Part shown: piece by piece, positions 16,112 to 24,235 of the stretch
Layout of the letters: each line of letters starts with the position of its first letter
Numbering within the stretch: the first letter of the stretch is position 1
Assembly (NCBI GenBank): GCA_947458745.1
Contig: CANGYQ010000016.1
Location: 54,765-118,764 of the forward strand
Origin: Bryobacteraceae bacterium
Lineage (GTDB): Bacteria > Acidobacteriota > Terriglobia > Bryobacterales > Bryobacteraceae
Length of the DNA: 64,000 nucleotides
Reading direction: 5' to 3'
Program-made: the position numbers and the translations under genes
Notes under the pieces: generated by a model
The model's input: only the letters and a program-made list of their open reading frames with translations
Database searches by the model: none
What the model was told of the DNA's origin: nothing

Positions 16112-16734
16112 CCCAACTGAAGCCAATCCGGAATCCGCGGCGCGGCAACGCGCTCCTGGAATTTGCGCTGTGCATGTCATTTCTGACGCCGCTGCTGCTG
16201 GGTACCTTCAACATCGGCATGAACCTGGGACGCAACCTGCAAGTGACGCAGTTGTCGCGCAACATCGGGCACATGTATGTCCGGTGGGTGGACTTCTCGC
16301 AGACGGGCAGCCAGGATCTGGCGGTCCGGCTGGGCGTGGGGTTGAACATGGCCCGGACTAGTGGCGACGGCATCGTCATCCTGTCGCAGGTGACCGTTCC
16401 CAGTGACGCGGACTGCACGGCGAACAACTTGACTGGTACCGCCTGCGCCAACCGCAACGTGCCGGTGATTATCCACCGGATCGTTTTCGGCAACAGCACG
16501 TTGCAAGGCAGCGCCTTTGGCAGTCCGGCCAGTAGCCTGATTCAATCCAGCGGCGCGATCACACCGGCAAACTATCTGACCCAGACGTCGGCGAGGGCAA
16601 CGAACTGGGCGAACGTGATGACGCTGTCCGCCGGTGAGGTGGCTTACATCTCGGAAGTCTATGTCCGGTCTCCTAGCTGGGACTTGCCTGGGCAGTATTC
16701 GAACACAGGTGTCTATGCGCGCACGATCTATTAA
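16108..16734 (+). CDS. TadE-like pseudopilin, second of the trio
   Basis: This 208-residue protein begins with 'RRGNALLEFALCMSFLTPLLLGTFNIGMNLG', the same basic-hydrophobic layout with a glutamate as the preceding protein. The C-terminal part is periplasmic and rich in Ser/Thr/Asn, with a Cys pair ('DCTANNLTGTAC') that could form a disulfide. It overlaps its upstream neighbour by four bases and the downstream TadG-like gene by 20 bases, so the three are one operon. It lacks clear similarity to pilins beyond the N-terminal helix. Confidence 0.78.
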   Translation: MTQLKPIRNPRRGNALLEFALCMSFLTPLLLGTFNIGMNLGRNLQVTQLSRNIGHMYVRWVDFSQTGSQDLAVRLGVGLNMARTSGDGIVILSQVTVPSDADCTANNLTGTACANRNVPVIIHRIVFGNSTLQGSAFGSPASSLIQSSGAITPANYLTQTSARATNWANVMTLSAGEVAYISEVYVRSPSWDLPGQYSNTGVYARTIY

Positions 16735-18259
16735 GGCTGGTTGGGCCGGGATACCGGCGCTTCCCCGTTCGCGTCAACAGTGGGCGCGGATGTCAAAGGG
16801 CGAAAAGGGCATGGCGGTGATGATCACAGCCGCGATGCTGACTTTTGTCGTGCCGGCGGTGGGGTTGGCGGTGGACGCCAGCCTGCTGTATGGCGTGCGC
16901 GCGAAGCTCTCCACGGCCACCGACGCAGCGGCGCTGGCGGCAGCACGATCGCTCTCCAGCGGGCTGACGTTATCGGCGCAGGAGACAGCCGCCATTGATA
17001 CGGCCCAACGCTTCCTGAATGCGAATTTTCCGGCCAACTACATGTTCTCCACCAACCGCGCTGTTAGTATCACGGTGGCGGAAACGGGTTCGCGAACGCG
17101 TACGGTATCAGTTGACGTGCGGGTGGATTCGCCCTCTTACTTTCTGCGGTATCTGGGCAGTAACATGACTACGTTGCGGGCCGTGGGTACGGCTTCCCGG
17201 CGCGACGTGAACGTGATGGTCGTGCTGGACCGCTCCGGTTCATTGACCAGTTCCGGATCCTGCACGCCCATGAAGAATGCGGCCACGTCATTTGTCAACC
17301 GGTTCGCCAACTTCCGGGACCGGGTGGGCCTGCTGACCTTTGGCGGCGACTTTCGCGTGGACTTCCCCATGCAGACCACCCCCGGCAACTTCCTGTCCGG
17401 CACCAACAGCATCCCGAACCTGATCAGCCGGATCAATTGCACCGGGGCCACCAATAGCGCCCAGGCACTGTGGAACGCCTACGAGCAGTTGAAGATCATC
17501 AATGAGGCAGGTTCCTTAAACGTCATTCTGTTCTTCACCGACGGCCAGCCCAACACGTTGACTTTCAACTTTACAGCGGCCAATGCGCTGCGGACCGTGG
17601 CGCGGGGCTACACGGCGGCGGCCCCCACTTCCCCACCCTCCACCAGCAAGATCACGGCGCTGACCCGGACGGGCTGCACCACTACGACCAACAAGATTGG
17701 CTGGGTGACCAACGATACGGCCAGCGGCCGGACCTTTGGCTTGTTTAACCACATTGCCACCACCATGCCCGCGGGCACTTCGGCGCTTATCTCCGACCGC
17801 ACGGGTTGCGTCTTCAACATGTCCAGCGGCAATACTTTCGTTTATGGCGACTTCGGATTCATGCCGACGACGGATGCCTGGGGCAATGCCGTGTCAGACA
17901 ACTGGTACAAGCCAGTGACCGCCATCAACACGGTCGGCAGCCCGGACCTGGGCAGGATCCGCATCAGCGATGCCACGACGATGGTGAACGCGGGTTTCAA
18001 CGCCGCCAACGACGCGGCGCGGCGCATCCGGAATAACGCCACCAGTGCGACGGCGCTGAATACGGTGATCTATTCGATCGGCCTGGGCGGTGTAGGTGCC
18101 GCCGAAGATGAGTTTCTAAACCGGGTTTCCAACACGCGCACCAGCCCGATCTATGACTCAACGAAGGTGGAAGGATTGTACGTCTACGCCCCCACGTCGG
18201 CGCAGTTGGGACAAGCGTTTGCGCAGATCGCGGGCGAAATTCTCCGCATCGCCCGATAA
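16715..18259 (+). CDS. TadG-like protein with von Willebrand A domain
   Basis: This 514-residue membrane-anchored protein has one helix at about residues 33-53 ('MAVMITAAMLTFVVPAVGLAVDASLLY', the Tad N-terminal motif). A pilus-assembly-type region with 'TDAAALAAARSL' follows, then a vWA domain from about residue 165 with an intact MIDAS 'LDRSGS' (Asp172) and 'FFTDGQPNT'. A large loop insertion holds several cysteines ('GSC', 'INCTG', 'TGCTTTT', 'TGCVFN'), perhaps disulfide-linked. I take the ATG at 16715 as start; an ATG at 16790 is the alternative. TadG-like proteins anchor pili or mediate adhesion. Here it is probably a cell-surface adhesion or assembly factor working with the two TadE-like proteins. 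Confidence 0.82.
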   Translation: MRARSIKAGWAGIPALPRSRQQWARMSKGEKGMAVMITAAMLTFVVPAVGLAVDASLLYGVRAKLSTATDAAALAAARSLSSGLTLSAQETAAIDTAQRFLNANFPANYMFSTNRAVSITVAETGSRTRTVSVDVRVDSPSYFLRYLGSNMTTLRAVGTASRRDVNVMVVLDRSGSLTSSGSCTPMKNAATSFVNRFANFRDRVGLLTFGGDFRVDFPMQTTPGNFLSGTNSIPNLISRINCTGATNSAQALWNAYEQLKIINEAGSLNVILFFTDGQPNTLTFNFTAANALRTVARGYTAAAPTSPPSTSKITALTRTGCTTTTNKIGWVTNDTASGRTFGLFNHIATTMPAGTSALISDRTGCVFNMSSGNTFVYGDFGFMPTTDAWGNAVSDNWYKPVTAINTVGSPDLGRIRISDATTMVNAGFNAANDAARRIRNNATSATALNTVIYSIGLGGVGAAEDEFLNRVSNTRTSPIYDSTKVEGLYVYAPTSAQLGQAFAQIAGEILRIAR

Positions 18260-18277
18260 AGGGAGGGCGGCCTGGAC

Positions 18278-19834
18278 TCAGCCCCAGCCGCCGCCGCCGG
18301 GAGTTTCGATCCGGAGGCGGTCTCCGGGTTGCAGTTCCAGCCGCGTGCGGCCGAGCAAGGTGACCGTCTGGCGGCCCCGGATGAGTTGGGCCGCGCCGGT
18401 TTGCCCGGGTTCGCCGCCGCTTAACCCATAGGGGCCACGTTCCCGGCGATCCGCCAGCAGGGTGAACTCGGCGGCGGTCAGAAACTCCAGCTCCCGCACA
18501 ATGCCGTCGCCCCCACGGTGCTTTCCGTGGCCCCTGGAGCCGCGGCGGAGTGAATAGCGCCGCACCCGGACCGGATAGTTGTGCTCAAACGCTTCGATGG
18601 GCGTGTTCCAGCTATTGGTCATGTGGCTGTGGGTGCCACTGGCGCCGTCGCGGAGCGCTGACGCTCCGTGGCCGCCGGCGATGGTCTCGTAGTAGGCAAA
18701 CCGCTGGCCGCCGGGGCTGGTGCCGCCGAAGCTGATGTTCGACATGGTACCCGCGCTGGCTGCGGGAATGCGGCCGGGAGCGGCTTGCGCCAGCGCACCC
18801 AGCACCACATCGGTGATCCGCTGGGAGGTTTCCACATTGCCGGCCGCCATGGCCGCCGGTTCCCGGGCATTCACCACCGTGCCCAGCGGGGCGATCACCC
18901 GGATGGGCCGCACGAGGCCTTCGGTGTAAGGCACATCTTCCTCAATCAGGCAGCGGAATACGTACATGCTGGCCGATAGCGCGATGGCGTAGTTGGCGTT
19001 CACCGGAGCGTCGGCCTGCGGGCTGGACCCGGTGAAGTCCACAATCGCCGAGCCCTGGCGCAGCGTCACGGCCACCTTCACGGTGAGACCGCCATCGAGA
19101 TAATCCTCAAACTCAAAGCGGCCCACCGGCATACGCCGCAGTTCGGCGCGCATCATCCGTTCGCTGTAGTCCATCAGGGCACGATTGAGTTGGCGGCAAC
19201 GCGGGAGGCCGTAGCGGGCGGCCATTTCGCGCAGACGGGCTTCGCCGCGCTTCAAGGCCATCAGCTGAGCCATCAGATCGCCCTCACGCTCATGGGGCGT
19301 GCGGACGTTGGCCAGGATCAGGTCCAGCAGGGGGCGGTCCAGTTCGCCTCCACGGATCAGGCGGATGGGCGGGATGCGTAAGCCTTCCTGGTAGATCTCT
19401 TTGGCCAGCGGCATGGAACCGGGGCTCATGCCGCCCACATCGGCGTGGTGGGCGCGCGAGGCGACAAAGTATTCCGGGCGGGGCGCATCGTCGAAAAAGA
19501 CGCCCGCCACCGCGGTTATGTCGGGCAGATGCGTGCCGCCGCGAAATGGGTCATTCAACAGAACCACATCGCCCGGTTGGATCTGGAACGATTGAATCGC
19601 CTCACGCACGGACAGCGGCATCGCGCCCAGATGCACGGGCATGTGGTCACCCATGGCGATGGTTTCGGCTTGGGCGTCGTAGACGGCGCACGAATAATCG
19701 CGGCGCTCCTTGATGTTGGCCGAAAAAGAGGTCTTGCGAAGGACCGTCCCCATCTCGGCGGCCGTCGATTCCAACAGTTGCCGGAACACCTCCAGCTCTA
19801 CTGGATCAACTGCTGGTTTTCCCGTCCGTGTCAT
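18278..19834 (-). CDS. Hydantoinase B/oxoprolinase-family protein, no subunit A partner in view
   Basis: The 518 residues match the HyuB family throughout: 'DPVELEVFRQLLESTAAEMGTVLRKTSFSANIKERRDYSC' at the start, 'GDVVLLNDPFRGGTHLPDI', 'HHADVGGMSPGSMP', 'DFTGSSPQADAPVNANYA' and 'GAGGWG'-like glycine-rich end ('TPGGGGWG'). Family members hydrolyse N-substituted hydantoins or 5-oxoproline, or carboxylate acetophenone, usually with an ATP-binding HyuA subunit. I see no hyuA next to it; upstream lies an exported BNR-type gene only two bases away. ATG at 19834 chosen because the preceding frame overlaps that gene. Cytoplasmic. Confidence 0.88.
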   Translation of the reverse strand: MTRTGKPAVDPVELEVFRQLLESTAAEMGTVLRKTSFSANIKERRDYSCAVYDAQAETIAMGDHMPVHLGAMPLSVREAIQSFQIQPGDVVLLNDPFRGGTHLPDITAVAGVFFDDAPRPEYFVASRAHHADVGGMSPGSMPLAKEIYQEGLRIPPIRLIRGGELDRPLLDLILANVRTPHEREGDLMAQLMALKRGEARLREMAARYGLPRCRQLNRALMDYSERMMRAELRRMPVGRFEFEDYLDGGLTVKVAVTLRQGSAIVDFTGSSPQADAPVNANYAIALSASMYVFRCLIEEDVPYTEGLVRPIRVIAPLGTVVNAREPAAMAAGNVETSQRITDVVLGALAQAAPGRIPAASAGTMSNISFGGTSPGGQRFAYYETIAGGHGASALRDGASGTHSHMTNSWNTPIEAFEHNYPVRVRRYSLRRGSRGHGKHRGGDGIVRELEFLTAAEFTLLADRRERGPYGLSGGEPGQTGAAQLIRGRQTVTLLGRTRLELQPGDRLRIETPGGGGWG

Positions 19835-19836
19835 CT

Positions 19837-20850
19837 TCAAGGCTGTTTCTTTCTGGGCAGCGGAGCATTCCTGCCCGGTGCGGACGTGGACTTGGGCGGG
19901 TTCGAGGGGACCACGATGGTGGACTTGGCGGCATCGGGGTCGGCGGGCGGCTCCGGGGGCGGGGCCAGTTCTTTGTCGGTGATGCGGCAATCGGGCAGAC
20001 GGACGAGAAAGCTGGCCAATGTGGTCCAGCGTTGGCCCTGTCGCCGTTCGACGCGGTGGGTTTGGGAGGGCGCGTCGGCGCGGAGGCGGAACTCGGGCAA
20101 AACCAGGGGGGCCGTCTTGCGCAGCTTCAAAGGCTTGCCGGTGACTTCGCGCAGCATCCAGGTGTCGCCGCCGGTCTTGGTTTCATAAAGCTCATACTTG
20201 GCGTTGGGCATGCCGCCGCGAGTGCGATCGAGCACCATGCCGCCATCCGTGCGGGATTCAAAGTAGAACGAATCGATGGCCGCGACACGCGATTCATCAG
20301 AGATCGGCCGCTTGCGCCACGTCTTGGCACCATCGGTGGTGACCAGAAAGAAGGGGTCGCGCGGCAAGGTGGTGAGCAACTGGCCACCGGCCCAACCAGT
20401 CATCGCGTCGACAAACTGCACGCCTTCCAGCACGGTTTGGGGGATCCGCTCCACCGGCTCCGTCCAGGTTTTGCCACCATCTTCGGACATCAGCATGAGG
20501 CTGGAGAAGGTGGTGGCCGAAGAGTGGATGTTGCCGGTGACCACCAAACGGCCTCCGGTGGCATCGAGCGCCGCCAGTTCGACGAAGATGGGGCACGGCT
20601 CTGATTCCGGGCAGCTCAAACCCACGGTCTGGAGCGTTTCTTCCGTGCAGGCAAAGGGCACGGCCAGCGGCTTGCCCGAGAACTCCAGGCGCACCGGCTC
20701 AGGGGGTGGCGGGGGCGCTGGGGTAGCGGAAGCGGCGGGCGGTGCGGAGGTGCCCGGGGGTGCGGTACCGGGAGGGGCAGGCGAGGGCACTTGTCCCATT
20801 GCCAGTCCAGCGGTCAGCCCGATCAAGATGCCAAAATTGAACACGCCCAC
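19837..20850 (-). CDS. Exported BNR/YCF48-like protein
   Basis: A signal peptide (VFNFGILIGLTAGLAMG) is followed by a Pro/Ala-rich linker. Next come repeats of the 'SEDGGKTWTEPV' and 'TTDGAKTWRKR' type, the Asp-box pattern of sialidase/photosystem-assembly (YCF48)-like beta propellers. 'GWAGGQLLTT' and a third 'KTGGDTWMLREV' support this. The C-terminal 40 residues are Pro/Ser/Lys-rich. The start is a GTG at 20850 (or 20844), seven bases after a TAATAT box. Probably periplasmic; it may sense or scaffold, and sialidase chemistry is not implied because no catalytic residues are evident. Confidence 0.75.
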   Translation of the reverse strand: MGVFNFGILIGLTAGLAMGQVPSPAPPGTAPPGTSAPPAASATPAPPPPPEPVRLEFSGKPLAVPFACTEETLQTVGLSCPESEPCPIFVELAALDATGGRLVVTGNIHSSATTFSSLMLMSEDGGKTWTEPVERIPQTVLEGVQFVDAMTGWAGGQLLTTLPRDPFFLVTTDGAKTWRKRPISDESRVAAIDSFYFESRTDGGMVLDRTRGGMPNAKYELYETKTGGDTWMLREVTGKPLKLRKTAPLVLPEFRLRADAPSQTHRVERRQGQRWTTLASFLVRLPDCRITDKELAPPPEPPADPDAAKSTIVVPSNPPKSTSAPGRNAPLPRKKQP

Positions 20851-20856
20851 TGGTCC

Positions 20857-20865
20857 GATATTATC
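20857..20865. promoter_or_regulatory. Symmetric -10-like box between divergent genes
   Basis: GATATTATC reads as TATTAT on the plus strand and TAATAT on the minus strand. On the minus side it lies seven bases before the GTG at 20850, the spacing expected if that mRNA is leaderless. No -35 box is clear. This is a guess from position and composition in a GC-rich region. Confidence 0.35.
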
Positions 20866-21213
20866 GTGACTGCCGAAGGGTTGACGAACGCCAGCCACGT
20901 GAGACTGAAGAGCTACAGCGCCGAAACCGGATACGTCTACGAATATTTCTTCCGCGTGAGCGAAGGCGGCGTGTACCGCTTCGAGGTCTCCTGGGACCGG
21001 CAGAACTTTCACGCGGTATTTGTCGAGATCAACCGTCAACTGCTGGAAGCCACCGCCGGGAGGGGATTGTCCGAGGTGGAGGAGTTCGCCATCGCCAAAA
21101 TGTCGCTGTTCCAGATGCTGGACGAGCGGGCGGAGCCTTGCCAACTGGGCGTGCCCTTCGCGCCAGACGGCGCTACGTTTTTGCGGATTCTCACCCGGCT
21201 GGACTTGCTGTAG
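20866..21213 (+). CDS. Uncharacterised protein, 115 residues
   Basis: No family is recognised. The frame begins at a GTG (giving MTAEGLTNASHVRLKSYSAETGYVYEY), with a TTG at 20881 as alternative. It has alternating polar/hydrophobic strands followed by a helical stretch, no signal peptide and one cysteine. The end of this gene lies 53 bases before the next unknown gene on the same strand. The start is only 15 bases from that of the divergent BNR-like gene. Codon use matches the neighbours, so I consider it real. Confidence 0.6.
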   Translation: MTAEGLTNASHVRLKSYSAETGYVYEYFFRVSEGGVYRFEVSWDRQNFHAVFVEINRQLLEATAGRGLSEVEEFAIAKMSLFQMLDERAEPCQLGVPFAPDGATFLRILTRLDLL

Positions 21214-21266
21214 CGGAGCGAACCGGCGCGGGCCCGCGTCGAGTTTTGATCTAATAGCGCTAGGGC

Positions 21267-22037
21267 ATGTCCGCTCCGCCGATTCCACCACCGTTTGAGC
21301 ATCTGGGCCAGCGGCCGTTTGCGTTCTTTCCGCCGATCGTCGGCATTGAGCACAACGAGTGGCGATACCAGAAGGCCACTTGGTCGGAAGTGCTGGTGAT
21401 GAACACCAAATCGGGCGACGAGATCTGGGTGCCGCGCCGGTATCTGGGTGAGATCTCGAAGGTGGAAGAGCCGACGATGATCTGGGGCTTGGCCAAGGAG
21501 ATCGAGTTCCGAGCCGGGGCACTGGTGCCACATGTGCGCCGCGTGATCGAGATGCCGCGGGCGGTGAACGACTATCCGCGCCCGGCGTCCGCCGCGGGTC
21601 CGGTCCCGGCACCGGTGGTGGGGATCCGGCTGGAATCCAATGAATCCCGCATTGGCATCCTGATCGCCGCCGCATTGATTTTGGGGATTGCGGGCTCGGC
21701 CATCGGGGTGGGTGTCTATCGCAATATGACCACCGGGGCCAATGCCAGCTATCAGGCGGTGCTGCAATCCAGCCTGGGCTTGACGTCGAAGGACGACTAT
21801 TACGCCGTGGTCCGCAAACTGGGGACGCCTACGGAGGACCGTTGGCGCGATGAAGTGGGCGAAGTACAGTACCGGCTGCTGAAGTACGCCGACAAGACGG
21901 TGATCCTGATGGGGCGGGAACGGCCCAAGGCCATCTACATTGGGGCGCTAGACAACACGTGGAAGGTCATCGACTCGGTGGAACTACCGGGTGGCGCGCA
22001 GTCCTACGCGATGCTGTCGAAGCTGCCACGCTTTTAG
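21267..22037 (+). CDS. Uncharacterised single-pass membrane protein
   Basis: In this 256-residue protein, residues 1-120 are soluble and contain tryptophan-rich segments ('EHNEWRYQKATWSEVLVMNTKSGDEIWVPRRYLGEI'). Residues about 128-148 form one membrane helix ('IGILIAAALILGIAGSAIGVGVY'), and the C-terminal 100 residues are probably periplasmic ('KDDYYAVVRKLGTPTEDRW'). I do not recognise the family; the membrane topology is the only firm prediction. It precedes the chemoreceptor gene but is separated from it by 215 bases with a sigma-28-like promoter, so the two are not obviously one operon. Confidence 0.7.
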   Translation: MSAPPIPPPFEHLGQRPFAFFPPIVGIEHNEWRYQKATWSEVLVMNTKSGDEIWVPRRYLGEISKVEEPTMIWGLAKEIEFRAGALVPHVRRVIEMPRAVNDYPRPASAAGPVPAPVVGIRLESNESRIGILIAAALILGIAGSAIGVGVYRNMTTGANASYQAVLQSSLGLTSKDDYYAVVRKLGTPTEDRWRDEVGEVQYRLLKYADKTVILMGRERPKAIYIGALDNTWKVIDSVELPGGAQSYAMLSKLPRF

Positions 22038-22173
22038 GCGGGCGGACTAAGTCAGAGGTTCGCTAAATCCTACCAATCTGGACTTTATTCCCCTCATTTC
22101 CGCAGTTGTTATCACCCGCCGTGGCGTGGCTCCAAGCGATGCGGCCAGCGTTCCGCGATTCTAGGACTAATCT

Positions 22174-22200
22174 TCAAAGCTGAATCATTTGCACCGATAA
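22174..22200 (+). promoter_or_regulatory. Sigma-28 (FliA)-like promoter for the chemoreceptor gene
   Basis: TCAAAGCT, an 11-base spacer and ACCGATAA resemble the flagellar sigma-28 consensus (TAAAGTTT, N11, GCCGATAA). The -10 octamer matches at seven of eight positions; the -35 is weaker. It lies about 53 bases before the receptor's ATG, the gene class that FliA normally controls. Confidence 0.5.
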
Positions 22201-22252
22201 ACCGTTTAGGTGGCACGCGTCAGCGTGGTTAATGGAAGGAAGGTGGAGAGAA

Positions 22253-23677
22253 ATGCGAGCGCACGTGTCGGTGGGTAACAAGCTCACGATGGTCGCCGGT
22301 GGCTTGGCCACGGTGACGCTGGCGGTTGGATTGGTTGCCCTTTACAGCCTGTCGAGCCTGAACAGCAAGACCCAGGAGATTGTCGTCGACCCGTTACCCG
22401 GGATGTCCCGCATCTCGAAGGTGGAAGCATCTCTGCACGAATGGCGGGGTAACGCCTGGCGTCAACTGGCCACCACCGACCTGACAGAGATAGCGGCAAC
22501 GGACCGCCAGATGACGCAGTTGCGGAGGGAGGCGGAAATCGCCCTGAGAGAATACGAACCCACGATGACCACCGACGAGGACCGACAGTTGTTCGCCAGA
22601 ATCGGGCCCCTATTGGCGGAATACTATGCCGGGATGAACCGCGCCGTGGAGCTAAGCCGTAGCCTCAAGCAGCCGGAAGCGCGAGCGCAGGCCGTTTCGA
22701 CCACCGGCCGGTTTGCGGAGCTGAGAGACGTGTTGCGGACCACGTCGAACCTCAACCGCCGCAATGGAGAGCGCATGGCGGCTGAGGCAAGCGCCACTTA
22801 CCAATCCACCTGGCGGGTCCTGGTGCTGACGGTGATGATTGGTTTGGCGGTGGGCGGCGTGAGTGCCGCGCGGGTGATCCGGGGCCTGAATCAGTCTTTG
22901 CGGAAAGCGGTGAAGGCCCTGTCCGCGGGCTCCGACGAAGTGGCCAGCGCGTCAGGGCAACTGGCTGCGTCCAGTAACTCCTTGGCGCAGGCCTCCTCCG
23001 AGCAGGCGGCATCAATCGAGGAAGTCTCCGCATCCAGCATCACGATCAGCGCCCGGGCGGCGGAGAACCAGTCCCATGCTCATTCGGCCGCCATGCTAGT
23101 GAGCAGTTCGCAGAAGAGCTTTCAGGAAACCGACCGGGCGCTGGACCAGATGGTGGCGGCGATGACGGAAATCAATGCCCAAAGCGGAAAGATTGCGAAG
23201 ATCATCAAGGTGATTGATGAGATCGCCTTCCAGACCAACATCCTGGCCCTGAACGCCGCGGTGGAAGCGGCCCGGGCGGGCGAATCCGGCATGGGTTTCG
23301 CGGTGGTGGCGGACGAAGTCAGAAGCCTGTCCCATCGCTGTGCCCAGGCCGCCCGGGACACCTCGGACCTGATTGCGGAATCCATCCGTAAGGCCAACGA
23401 AGGCAAGGACAAGGTGGACGTGGTGGCGCGAAACATCCGCGCCAGCACGGGCGAGGTGGCCCAGATCCAGGCGCTGGTGGAGCAGGTGCAATCCGGCAGC
23501 GAAGAGCAGGACCAGGGCATTCGCCAGGTAACGGCCTCCATCTCGCAGATGCAGCAGGTGACGCAAACCACTGCCGCGAGCGCGCAAGAAAGCGCCGCCG
23601 CCGCCCAGGAATTGAGTTTGCAATCGGTGCAGCTCAACACGATTGTCTCGGATCTGGCGTCGCTGGTAGGCCGCTAG
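22253..23677 (+). CDS. Methyl-accepting chemotaxis protein
   Basis: This 474-residue chemoreceptor has TM1 at about residues 13-35, a four-helix-bundle-like periplasmic sensor (36-185), TM2 at about 186-207 and a long cytoplasmic coiled coil. The signalling tip 'IDEIAFQTNILALNAAVEAARAGESGMGFAVVADEVRSLS' is intact. No C-terminal CheR-binding pentapeptide is present; it ends in LVGR. I use the ATG at 22253, with GGAGAG seven bases upstream; an ATG 21 bases earlier lacks this. A sigma-28-like promoter precedes it, tying it to the flagellar/chemotaxis regulon. The ligand is unknown. Confidence 0.93.
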   Translation: MRAHVSVGNKLTMVAGGLATVTLAVGLVALYSLSSLNSKTQEIVVDPLPGMSRISKVEASLHEWRGNAWRQLATTDLTEIAATDRQMTQLRREAEIALREYEPTMTTDEDRQLFARIGPLLAEYYAGMNRAVELSRSLKQPEARAQAVSTTGRFAELRDVLRTTSNLNRRNGERMAAEASATYQSTWRVLVLTVMIGLAVGGVSAARVIRGLNQSLRKAVKALSAGSDEVASASGQLAASSNSLAQASSEQAASIEEVSASSITISARAAENQSHAHSAAMLVSSSQKSFQETDRALDQMVAAMTEINAQSGKIAKIIKVIDEIAFQTNILALNAAVEAARAGESGMGFAVVADEVRSLSHRCAQAARDTSDLIAESIRKANEGKDKVDVVARNIRASTGEVAQIQALVEQVQSGSEEQDQGIRQVTASISQMQQVTQTTAASAQESAAAAQELSLQSVQLNTIVSDLASLVGR

Positions 23678-23719
23678 GCCCGGACGCCAGATCCGAGAGG
23701 GCGGCGAGTGAAGCTCGCC
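23646..23719. terminator. Perfect 16-bp inverted repeat across the receptor stop codon, plus a second hairpin
   Basis: TCTCGGATCTGGCGTC (23646-23661) and its exact complement at 23683-23698 flank a 21-base loop that contains the stop codon. The left arm encodes the receptor's last residues. A second hairpin, GGCGAG/CTCGCC at 23703-23719, follows. There is no T tract. It lies between convergent genes, so I read it as a terminator-like structure, possibly bidirectional. Confidence 0.55.
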
Positions 23720-23763
23720 CAGTGGGCGGCAGAGGGGGTGCGGGGGCTGCCCTGCCCGCTCCC

Positions 23764-24222
23764 CTAGATGTAAGCGATGACGTCGATTTCGACCAGCGAG
23801 TTGCCGGGGATGCCGCCGGCGGCGGCGATGGTGGTACGGACCGGGGGCTCCTCACCAAAACGGCCCTGGAAGGTTTCGTTCATGGCGGCGTAGTCCTTCA
23901 GGTCGTTCAAGTAGACGTTGCACTTCAGCACCTTATTCATGGAGGAGCCGGCGTTGACGAGTTCCTTTTCCACTTCATCCAGCACATGTTTGGTGTGGGC
24001 CTTAATGTCACCTTCAAAGTGCGCGCCCTTGCCGGCGATAAACAGCAGATTGCCATAGCTGACCGCCCCATTAAACAGCGGCGTCTTGGCGGGCTTGGGG
24101 CCCTTGCGGTGCACCTTTTTGGTGGGCCCGGCAGCGGGAGCGGCGGGCGTCTGGGCGGCGGCACCGGCGGCCACGGGAGCGGCGGCCAGGGCGGCCTTGA
24201 GGAGAGAACGTCTGTTCTTCAT
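23764..24222 (-). CDS. Tat-exported RidA-like protein
   Basis: A twin-arginine leader 'KNRRSLLKAALAAAPVAAGAAA' precedes a Rid (YjgF/YER057c/UK114) domain in residues 45-152. 'GNLLFIAGKGAHFEGDIKAHTKHVLDEVEKELVNAGSSMNKVLKCNVYL' is family-typical, and the arginine and glutamate that act in RidA enamine deamination appear conserved ('PPVRTT' and 'VEID'). Most Rid proteins are cytoplasmic, so export is notable. Start codons of this gene and the divergent DUF362 gene are 13 bases apart and neither has a Shine-Dalgarno site. Possible periplasmic enamine/imine hydrolase; unproven. Confidence 0.85.
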   Translation of the reverse strand: MKNRRSLLKAALAAAPVAAGAAAQTPAAPAAGPTKKVHRKGPKPAKTPLFNGAVSYGNLLFIAGKGAHFEGDIKAHTKHVLDEVEKELVNAGSSMNKVLKCNVYLNDLKDYAAMNETFQGRFGEEPPVRTTIAAAGGIPGNSLVEIDVIAYI

Positions 24223-24235
24223 ATATCGTTATTCT

